Positions 54,715 to 64,000 of a stretch of DNA of 64,000 nucleotides are shown here, piece by piece. Source of the stretch: Sphaerulina vaccinii. Taxonomy: Eukaryota; Ascomycota; Dothideomycetes; Mycosphaerellales; Mycosphaerellaceae. The position numbers and the translations under genes are program-made. The notes beneath the pieces are model-generated. The model saw nothing but the letters and a program-made list of their open reading frames with translations, was not told the DNA's origin and ran no database searches. The stretch lies in contig JAKUDP010000006.1 of NCBI GenBank assembly GCA_022570795.1, positions 1,736,001-1,800,000 of the forward strand, in the 5' to 3' direction. Position 1 is the stretch's first letter, and every line of letters begins with the position of its first letter.

Positions 54715-57700
54715 TACCCCTTTAGCTAGTATAGCGTTATATATAGTAGTTATCTATCGACCTTTTTCCTAAAGTAGATATATACTATTATTTCTAGATA
54801 CTATTAGTAGCTACCTCGCTATCTACTATTATATCGATTCCTACTAAGAAGGGTTTCTCTAACTCGGTTTAGTATATACTTAGTAAGCGAGTATCGCTCG
54901 TTTCCTATATATTAGGTATTAGTATTAGTTAAAGGCCTAGCTATATAATAAACTACTATTATTATTATATAGTAAGTAGTTTAGTAAGGCCGTCTATAGG
55001 TATGTTTTATATTAGTACGTATTCGATATTAAGCTTGTTGTTCTATACCTCTTATCGTAGCTAGTATTAGTATATATTAATATATCGAAGCTTACTATTA
55101 ACTATACCTTCCTTAGTTATTAATCGAATTGTTTATTAGTTATTATAGTAGAGGGTTAGTATATTATTAAATATAATAGATAGCTATTTAAATAGTAATT
55201 GCTACTAAATAAGCTTGCTTCTAGTATATAATAGTATAGTAAGCTCGGCCTTAGTAGTACTTTTTATAATAGTCGATTGCTTACTAGCTTTCTATAAAGT
55301 TAGTCTACTAAATATAAAGAATATATAGCTCTTAGAGCTCTTAAAGTTACTATAATCTATAAAGCTAGTATCGGAGGTACTAAGGAAGCTACCTTATTAT
55401 AATAGAGGTACCTTATTACTATATATATATAGTAAGTAAGCCTTGAAGTAACTATAGACTAAGTATAATAGCTTAGTTTGCAAGAGGTATCAAATATAGT
55501 AGTTTGTAGCTTAGAGGTATACTTTTATTAGATTAACTAAGTAACAACTAAGTATAGAGGCTGCTTTTGCAACGTCTAGCCTTATTTTAATAGTATACTA
55601 GTTAATTAAACTAATATATTATTAGTAGTTAAGAACTAGCTATTTCTCGGTATAATAGCTCTTAGGTATAGACTAATCTATATTTTTAGGTATAGGTATA
55701 TTAGTCTATTTGTCGCCTAGAGTAATACTAAACCTTCTTACTATATACTTAATATACTTCTATTATAAAAGGTATATAAGCTTCTTAGCTCTATCTCTAT
55801 AGATCTTAATACTAAGAAACTACTTTACTTTACTTTATAAAGTTATATTATAATATTCGAATAGTTGTTATTTAAGAGCTTATATATATACCTTGTTCTT
55901 CTTATAGTAGATTATAATAATATCGTCTATATAGAAGAAGACTAGTATACTCTTATTATTATAGTATAGGTATAGAACATCTAGTATTAGATATAGGCCA
56001 AACTCTAAAAGTAATATAGTAAACTTAGCCTACTATAATATAGGGGCTTCTTTAAGGCTATAGAGTACTTGTAATAACTATAATACTTTGCCCTTCTATC
56101 TAAACCTCTTAGGCGCCTATATATATATAGTATAAGGTAGTAAGGTATTAAGAAATATATTAATAATATTAAATTACTCTATTTCTATTCCGAAGGTAGT
56201 AGCTAATATATAGTAGAAGTAGAAGATGCACGTTATTACTATAGCTATATAAGTATCGAATATTGTACCTTAAAGGTTGCTACGTATATATAGTCGTGCC
56301 TTATCTCGTATATAATAAGACTATTTATCGAATTTGTATTTAAATACCTAGGTTAATAGCAATCTAGATAGAAGCTTATATTTACTTACTAGTACTTCTA
56401 ACTTATCTACCTATAGAAAAGTATTTATTTCTATAAGCTTGTTCTATTCTAAGTGCGCTATAGTAGTAAATTCTATAGCTTGTTTATATTTCTTTATAGC
56501 TTTCTAACCTCTTAGTTCTAGTAGCAAATTGTAGTAGTATAATAGCCTATCTTACTTATAGCTTATTATAGTTATTAATACTATTAAGGCTACTATACTA
56601 TAAAGCTATAGACTCTGCGTTGCAGTTATACTATAATAAGATAGCTTAGAAAGCTATATAAGGTTAGATTATATACTAAGCTAAGTTATATTAGTAAGAG
56701 TATAAGCTTCGTAGTTTGTTATAAATAGTAGTATTGCATTATTATTAGTACTTAATCTACTTAATGCAATACGCGCTAGGTCGTCTATAGTATACCTTAC
56801 TAGCTTAGAGCTAGTAAGTTCTACCTCTTAATCTATTAGTAGTAGTAGAGATAGTAGTAGTAGGGGTCCTATATCCGGTATAGTAGTAGGGTATTCCCTA
56901 TACCTTGGTTTATCTATACTATTACTATATAGTCTATAGTCTATTATATATAGGCGTTTCGAAGGAAACTATAATTTATTATTAATTATTTTAATATTAA
57001 TCTTAGGCGCTCTTACTTCTTTAGAGGAACTATAGGGATATTCGGGCTCCTCTAGTAGTAGTATCTATATACTAGAAGGAGCTTCTACGTCTTCGTACCC
57101 CTATTTCCGAGTAAGATCTACCTATATTAAGTATTATAGGTAATCTCGCTCGGGTAGTAAAGTTAGTATATTACCTAGAAATAGCTATTCTATAACTTTT
57201 GCTACTATTTCTATCGCAACCTACGAGTTATTAGAGGTATTTGTAGGGCTCTAATTAGCCGAGGGCTCTTATATATAATTATCGGCATTATATAGAGTAT
57301 CTGCAATTAGTCGTTATACTAGATTAGTTATATATTAACCTAATAACTAGAGATTATATAACTTAGCTATAATAGCCTTTTCAGTATCTATATAAGGTAT
57401 GTCGATATCGTCTAATAAGCTAGGTATAATAACTACAATATCTAAGTCGCCTAGTTAATAGAACTACCTCTTATTAAAGTATATATAGGAGGTAGTAATT
57501 ATATACTTTTAAGATAGTACCTATACTCTATATATATTATTACTAATAAAGCTATAGAGGTAGCTAATATAAGCTCGTACTAGTATCTTTTCTAGCTTCT
57601 TAGGTTAGTCTATACTAACCTTATAAATATAGGCCTTATAGCTAAATATATAGAGGTTTAAGAGGTTTAGCTTCTATCTAGTTACTAACTTAATTAGTAT

Positions 57701-60228
57701 TTTACTACTATATTTACTAGATATAGGTAGTCGATTAAGTATATATATAGCTACGTATATATACTTGGGCTAGAGTTTAATACTAAGGTTGCTTTATTAT
57801 ATAAGGTAACGTATAGTATCGATTAGTCGCTTGCTATATATTTTAGCTAGCAATTAGTAATACCCTTCCTTCGTAGCTAGTATCTACTAAATACTCTTAT
57901 CTCTTAATATAGTTTCGAGGTACTTAGTTGTTATCCCTTAAGAATTAATTAGTATAGAATCTATATTAGTACTAAGCCGTACGACAATGCGATCTATTAA
58001 GTTAGCTAATTAAATAACTCTTATAATTATATTAGTAAGTATCTCGCCTTTTTTAAATATAGTAGCTTCTACAAACTCTAGTAATATTATAAGGTCTATA
58101 AAGTAAAGTATATATTTAGAGCCGTTATATACCTCTATAAAGAAGTAGGTATCTATAATAATATAGCTAAAAGGAGTTGTTTCTTATAATTGTTCGATAT
58201 ATAAGTAAATATATATACTCTTACTAATAGCGCAAACTTTATAGTCCTCTATCTGCAGCTTATCTAAGTCCTTCTCTATATCCTCTATAACCTCTATACT
58301 AAGTATATACTTATAGAACTCTCTTAATCTCTCTTTGCCTATATAACCGAGTATTATATACTATTACCTTATAGTAAGTTGCCTTAGTATACGAGCTTTT
58401 AAGCTTGTACCTATAGGCCTATAGAGGTCGGTAGGGGCTTTAGACTAGTATAAGAAGAGTGTAAGTAGTAGGTCTAGTAGAGGTAAGGTTAGAGTAACTA
58501 GTATATATATACTATTTTGTTTTTAAAAGTTTGTAAATATTGTTTGCGCTATAATATTATATAGTACTAGTATAGTTATAGCAAGGTAGGGCATATTATT
58601 ATTAGGCTTATAAAGCCTTGCGATAAAAGTATCTTAGTTAGTAGCCTTGTTGCGTTAATAGAGTAAGTTCTTAAAGCTATACTACTATAGACTAGATTTC
58701 TTAAGAATATAGTAAGCTATAATATTTATATAAAAGCCTAGTATATAGGCGACGTCGTATAATATAAGTATTACTAGACTAATATCTAGTATATAGTTAC
58801 TATAAGTAATAACCTTAAATATAGTAGTACCGGCTCGAATAGCCGTACCTTAGACTATATATTTTAGCTAGAATGCGGCCTTCAAATAATAGTTAATAAT
58901 ATATATATATTTATATAGCTATCGTAAGCCTATATATTAGTAGTATCTATAGGCGCATGTTCTATATAGTATACTATATAAACAAGTATAGTATAACTAT
59001 AACTACTATCTTAGCTATTATTATAAGGTATATCTATTACTAGTTTCGGTATCGATATAGTACTCGGTATACTACTAGCTATATTACTAGCTAAGAACTT
59101 GTTATACTTAGTATTAGTAGGGAACTTCTTCTTTATATTAGTAAGAAAGTTGCTATCTTCTTTAAGCTTAGTAAAGTAGTTCTTAAAATATTTCTTAAAC
59201 TTAGAGTTACAATTCTTAGCTATAGGCTATTTCTTTAGATTAGTAATAGTATATATAGCTAATATTATATAGTTGTCTACCTTAGGTTTGCTAGTAAAGT
59301 ATATATACCCCTTGCTTCTTATATTATATATACTACTTAGAGGTAGTAGAGAAGGTATATTCGAGTTAGTATTATCCTCTAAGTTAAGGTTACTAAATAT
59401 AGTATTTGCGCTATATAAATATAGGCTCGGTATCTCGCGATTTATATTAATCTAGTAGCTTACTACCTTAGTTAATATCTATATTATAGAGCTATTATTA
59501 CTATAGATTTTGCTATATATAGTAGTCGTAGCAGAGTAGTTACTTTTAGTAATAGTACTAATAAACTTAGATAGTAGCTTATTAGTATTGCTATATTTGA
59601 CTACCTATATATATAGTTCAAGTAACGGCTATATATTAGCCTAGTTCTTACTAGATATATAGCCTTTCTAACCGAGTTCTAGTATATATAATCTCGCCGA
59701 GTATATCTCTTTACTATAGCGTTCTATAGGTTTATATATCTCTACAAATAGTACGTACTTGTCGCGCAATATTGCCTTATCTATAAGTCTTATCTTATAG
59801 GTATTATTAGCTAAATCGTCGAAGTACTAAGTAAAGTATATATATATATTATCGAATTTGTTAAAGTTAGCTTGTCTGCGCGCTACTACCTTGTACTTTA
59901 TATCTATAATAAACCTCTATTCTTATATTATCTTAGACTTATCTTCTATAACTATTAGGTACTTAGAGTCTTTTATAGGCTCTAGTTATATATTAGCGCT
60001 ATTAGAGTCGATATATTACTAAATCTATAGAGCTATTACAGATTGCTTTGTTTAGTTATTCTAATTGTTCTAATCCTCTACCTTATAGTATACCTTCTTT
60101 ATAGGTATAGCGCCTACTATCTAAAGTATTAATATAGTTATAGAGAGGTTAGTAGTAGTATTCGAGTTGTTTTGCAATTCTAAAAGTAAAGAATTAGAGT
60201 TAGATTATATATATTCTAGGCTTATAAC

Positions 60229-60451
60229 TAATGCGAGGTAGTTAGTTATATAATTGCTTAGCAATTTTATAAATATTAGAATATATAGATTAGATTATAT
60301 AGGAGTTAATAACTAATTGTTCTAAGCAATCTATAGTGCGTTCTATATACTAAATTGCTCGCCAAGATCTGAGAAATCTCTGCACAAGCCTAGAGGGCTA
60401 GTTTCTCGTATTCTTGGCTTATATTCGGTGTTTTCGGCTATCCGCGCAACA
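60229..60451 (-). repeat. LTR of copia element 2 (right copy, 223 bp)
   Basis: Starts TAATGCGAGG and ends GCGCAACA, the same length as the left copy. Here the inner first part is mutated and the outer ~115 bases are intact, the mirror of the left copy. Confidence 0.9.
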
Positions 60452-60456
60452 ACTCC
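60452..60456. repeat. 5-bp target-site duplication, right copy (ACTCC)
   Basis: Directly follows the right LTR and matches 54487-54491. Confidence 0.85.
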
Positions 60457-60626
60457 TGTACAGGGACAGTGATACAACACACATTAGCGTTTAGATGTGA
60501 CATGCACATCCTTAGCTCTATTCTGATACGAACCTGTCCGCTCATTTGCTTGGACAAGAACCTGTAGACGTAAACCTATGTTAGTATGAAGTCCCGCAGC
60601 GTGGCAGTTGAACCACACAGGACACC

Positions 60627-60947
60627 CTAGTCACTACTGAGCTTATCAGGCATGCAATTTGGGTCGATTCGTAGGCGTCTTGTTCTTGAATTCTGTGTTG
60701 GCCTATCCACGAGCCTCATCCGTTTACGAGTAGATACAAGAGGTGGCCTTCCTCGGCGTGGTGGCGTCTTTGGTGACTCAGTCTCGATATGGCTAACAAT
60801 CTTTGGGACAGTACCCTTTGATAGGCCTCTGAATCTCTCAGTCGTTCTAAGGGTATCCGCAACCTTCTGCAGTGGCCAGTGTCCGTATCTGTAGAATCCA
60901 TAGATAATTCCTTGTTCAAAGGGCGTATAAGGCTTCCGGTTTGGCAT
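60627..60947 (-). pseudogene. N-terminal helix-turn-helix part of a transposase-like protein (106 aa)
   Basis: The ATG at 60947 opens MPNRKPYTPFEQGIIYGFYRYGHW, then KVADTLRTTERFRGLSKGTVPKIVSHIE and a basic GRPPLVSTRKRMRLVDR segment. A helix-turn-helix followed by GRP(P) and a basic stretch is the usual start of Tc1/mariner-type transposases. The frame stops at 60627. It is on the same strand as the DDE fragment and only ~170 bp from the point where that gene resumes, so both could be one damaged element. The spacing is too short for a complete transposase in between, and two separate elements are equally possible. Confidence 0.5.
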
Positions 60948-61231
60948 AGTTTGATAGATAGATGATAGAAAGAGAGGCAACACTGTGGAGAGGTAGAATC
61001 AATGCTGGCTGGTCAGGGATTTAGGCGCTAGCAGGGGTTCCTATCGTTATGCACACATAGTGTAGTTGCTACCAGGACAAGAAGGGCGATCACCCTCATC
61101 AACTCATCCGACTGCCAGCCTACTAGATCTAATATCAGTCTCTCCACAGTTCTGGGCAGTCTTCAGAGCTCCAGGTGGCGATCTCAAAAGTGCACCGAAC
61201 CAAGTACTGCATCGAGCTGCTCGACGTTATC

Positions 61232-61635
61232 ATGCCCTCAATTGCCCTCACAACCAAGCTCTTGCAGCTCATTATGCTTCAAGCAGTGATATTGCTCATT
61301 GATCCCGGGAGCGTGTAAGCATCATATAGACCGACTAGCAGACACTTAACACTTTGGACTAAATCTGCCTATACAGAAGAACGCTCGCAGTCAATCAGCC
61401 CAATGTTGGCCTGGATCTCATCTGCAAATGCACTCTAGCGGACCTAGGCGATCCAGAATGGACAACAGATGATGCCTGTTCTGCAGCCCACGGCGACGTG
61501 TTTTCTCATGGACTACACCTTGATTGTTGCCGGTTGAACGGCATTAACAAGTCTAATATTTTTAAGAACGCATGCACATCGACAGGTCCTACCTTTGATG
61601 GAATTTGTCAACCTTCGAAATGCCCTGGTAGCTAG
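61232..61635 (+). CDS. small secreted cysteine-rich protein 3 (113 aa, two exons), effector candidate
   Basis: Exon 1 is 61232-61314 and exon 2 61377-61635. The 62-nt intron has GTAAGC, a GGACTAAAT branch region and a CTATACAG acceptor, and the phases agree (2 then 1). Exon 1 codes a hydrophobic signal peptide (MPSIALTTKLLQLIMLQAVI). The mature part has eight cysteines: LICKC, DDAC, LDCC, KNAC, GIC and SKC, with one CC doublet, and ends PSKCPGS. The order C-C-C-CC-C-C-C is not the hydrophobin pattern. No family is recognised. It lies in a ~1.8-kb GC-normal island between a RIP-degraded retrotransposon and another RIP block, the setting in which plant-pathogen effectors are often found. Function is inference. 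Confidence 0.65.
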
Positions 61636-62225
61636 ACAGTTTTGAAAGAAAATCGAACAGCATTATCAAAGACTTTGATAACAGGCCGAAGGGTCGGCGA
61701 CGAGGTCCACGTGTACCTGGTGCCGGCTACGAACCTGTCACTGCTCAGCAGTTGGCAGAGTCAAGAGATCTCAAACACACACATAGTAGCGCAAGCATAG
61801 CGGGAATAGCAAGAAATCAGTTCAAGCCAAGGGGGTGGAAAGGAGGTTCACAGGCGCCTTTCGACAGGCAACGACGACACAATATCGGCACGGGCACTAC
61901 TACCAATATCACGACTTCGCGATTCTTACGAATACCTCCACATCTACGACGAAGCGATCCCTACGCCTCTTGAGGCACTGCAGGAGCCAAGACAAAGAGC
62001 AAAGCGATCTAGTATAGATAGCTGCGCGGAAGTCGTATTGCCGCACCCGTACACAGGCACCGTATCACTCTACGCATACGGCTCGATAAGCCTGAGGATC
62101 TGGTAGGCCGAGGCCTTCGTGCCCCGGTCCAAAGAGTAGTAATACGTGGATGCTTTAGACAGGTATACGGACCACAGACAGAGGAGCTATAATAAGCGGA
62201 CCAGAACAGAAGGGTTTCATATGTC
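61636..62225. other. GC-normal stretch before the last AT-rich block
   Basis: Short plus frames (61752-61973, 61835-62017) have no motif. A (AT)n run occurs at about 62230-62247, at the change to AT-rich DNA. Confidence 0.35.
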
Positions 62226-64000
62226 GGACAATATATATATATATATAGATAAGCGTGCAGACAGGGTAGACTATTAGATATAGAGACTAGGAGGAAATAG
62301 CTAATTATACTATAGATATAGCGAGTTATAGTATATTAACTTATTTAGCAATTATAGTTTTTGATTTCTAATTTAATAGATTAGGAATCTAATTTAATTA
62401 GATTTAATTCGAGTTTACTATAATTTTTTTATTTTTAATTAAATTAATTAAAATCGAGAAATCTATTAGATTTTAGTATTCTAGAAAATACTATATTCTC
62501 TATCTAATAGTTATACTTTAGGTATATAGTACTTTAGGCTTAGAAACTTTTTAGTAGTAGAGTATATCTTTATTTCTATTAGTTATATAGCTACTTAATT
62601 TTTTCTAACTACTTATACTAGAAAAGTTCTTTTAAATACTTCTATCTACTATACTTCTAAAATCTAATAAAATTAGAAAATTAGTAACTTTATTAGTCTA
62701 CTTCTAGTATCTATAAGCAATCTAATTAATATTATATATAGGTAGCTCTAGCTAATAAGATTCTACTAGTAGAATATATCTATAAAGAAAAAATAGCTAA
62801 AAAATAGACTCTAGTATATATAACTACTATAGTAAAGCTATTATAAATAACTATAGCCTATAGATATAGTAATAACTAGCTTAGGGAGTTCTATAGAGTT
62901 ATCTACTTTTAAGAAGTAGTAGCAATAATAGAGCGTCTATTTAGATACTAATAATAGCTTTACTATTTTTATCTATAGTATAATAATTTACTTTCTAATA
63001 CTAGAAAGTAGCTAAATAATAGTTGTTTAGTAGTAGTTATAGCTAAGTTAGAAGTAGTTATTTCTAGCCTTATTATAGCTAGTAGTTAATATACTTAGTA
63101 CCTTTATAATAAGTATAGAGTCTAAGTATATATTTAGTAAAGCAAGGCAGACTATTTTATAGAAGTAGTTAATTCTAAGTCTATATATAATTAGGTACTC
63201 CGAGTTACTAAAGAACTAGTAGTATAGAGAATTAGCTACTTTGCTACTAACTTACTTTATCTAGAGTAATAGCAAATATAGAGTAGATTATAAAAGTAGA
63301 AATAGTATTTCTATAATCTAATAGTATATATTTAATTATATTATTATAATAGTCTAATTCCTAGTTTTTAAATAGATTTTCTATAAGTATATATACTAGT
63401 TTCTATAAGGAAGAAACTAGTTCTAGTACCTATAGAAAAGGCTAGTTCTATTACTTCTATATAGAAATAGTAATATAATATATATACTAATATATATACT
63501 AATATATATTTTTTTTTTCTTTTTTTTTTCTTTTTATAGTAACTTATAAGAACTATTTATTTACTATTATTACCTATATAATTATATAGTACCTACTAAT
63601 ATTTCTACTAATTAGATTAGATTTTAAAAACTATATTAGTAATACTTCGACTATTAGCTAACTCTCTATTTCTAGAAATAGCTATAGAGTAAAATTTAGG
63701 CTATATCTATATAGAAGAAATTAATTAATTAATCTATTATCTAGAAAAGTTAGGAAAGCTCTATAAATAATAGTATTATTTTAAAAAATATACTAAAGAA
63801 AGGCTTATATATACTAAATAGTTACTTCTATCTAGTAGATAGTAGATATTCTAAAAATATCTAGTATCTTCTTATACTATATTAGAAAACTAGATACTAT
63901 CTATAAAAATAGTTTATTTTAGAAATAAAGCCTAAAACAAAAGAGAAGTTATTTAATCTATAATATAGTTAGATATATAATTAGATTAAATATAACTTCG
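62226..64000. repeat. AT-rich RIP-affected repeat block (continues beyond window)
   Basis: TA-dominated sequence without usable frames, like the interiors of the two copia elements. It includes a T/C-only run near 63508-63536. I could not identify the element type, and see no LTR of either copia element here. Confidence 0.6.

Larger units (their letters stand above)
54492..60451 (-). mobile_element. Ty1/copia-type LTR retrotransposon 2, RIP-degraded, nested in the DDE transposase gene
   Basis: The 5,960-bp element is bounded by two 223-bp direct LTRs and the target duplication ACTCC. On the minus strand the LTR starts TGTTGCGCGG and ends CGCATCA (TG...CA). A purine tract (AAAGGGGTA) abuts the left LTR on the minus strand, and GTTATAAGCCTAGA abuts the right LTR, matching the site in element 1; both suggest minus orientation. 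Reverse transcriptase is visible at about 55890-55940 (minus): ILVFFYIDDIIIIYYKKNKV, the YxDD box of copia. All frames are filled with stops from C-to-T and G-to-A changes. Inactive. Confidence 0.88.

Noticed and set aside
59273..59455. 60-codon frame inside the AT-rich block
   Set aside because: Chance frame within the RIP-degraded copia interior, in the orientation opposite to the element.
61066..61302. 78-codon frame starting at TTG before the secreted protein
   Set aside because: No ATG, and it overlaps exon 1 of the spliced secreted protein in another frame.
61232..61635. Hydrophobin, because of eight cysteines
   Set aside because: The single CC doublet is in the wrong place; hydrophobins have C-CC-C-C-CC-C.
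45750..64000. CRISPR array, tRNA or rRNA genes in the AT-rich region
   Set aside because: Repeats present are LTRs and RIP-derived TA words; no regular spacer pattern or tRNA-type arms were seen. The DNA is eukaryotic.

Overview
The window looks like nuclear DNA of a filamentous ascomycete, most likely a Dothideomycete (plant-associated, Mycosphaerellaceae-like). The signs are intron-poor genes with 48-113 nt introns (GTRNGT donors, CTAAY/CTGAC branch sites, YAG acceptors), fungal families (Set1, AVT-type transporter, HET, DUF6604, DUF2235, DUF1868, GH32) and AT-rich blocks typical of repeat-induced point mutation (RIP). The species is inferred from style and gene content only. All functional calls come from reading motifs; no database search was possible.

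Layout. 1-4.4 kb holds the 3' end of a coiled-coil gene, a small conserved fungal gene, a broken secreted-peptide candidate and a weak hypothetical gene. 4.6-8.5 kb has an NAD(P)-binding protein, a RING-H2 protein and a sugar-isomerase/3-dehydroshikimate dehydratase-like enzyme, all on the minus strand. 8.6-14.4 kb has a HET-like fragment and three tandem F-box/2EXR-like paralogs, the first carrying a premature stop. 15.5-19.6 kb is SET1 (H3K4 methyltransferase). 20.2-24.7 kb has a 2H-phosphoesterase-like (DUF1868) gene, an intact BTB gene, a frameshifted BTB paralog and a conserved hypothetical gene. 25.3-27.7 kb is a vacuolar-type amino-acid transporter. 28.7-32.0 kb is a six-exon gene fusing a DUF2235 hydrolase to a P-loop GTPase and a hydrophobic tail.

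32.5-36.6 kb is a divergent pair: a sugar transporter and a GH32 invertase without a signal peptide, which suggests uptake followed by intracellular hydrolysis. 36.7-40.3 kb is a DUF6604 gene with a nonsense codon and a frameshift. 40.5-42.4 kb is a flavin-containing monooxygenase. 43.7-45.0 kb has two related small secreted cysteine-rich proteins, directly beside the repeat compartment.

45.7-64 kb is a repeat compartment. It contains two complete but RIP-destroyed Ty1/copia-type LTR retrotransposons on the minus strand (46488-52198 with 239-bp LTRs; 54492-60451 with 223-bp LTRs). The second is inserted, with a 5-bp target duplication, into a DDE (pogo-like) transposase gene. A GC-normal island from 60.5 to 62.2 kb contains a spliced small secreted protein with eight cysteines (61232-61635), an effector candidate with no long single-frame ORF. 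From 62.2 kb to the end is another AT-rich RIP block.
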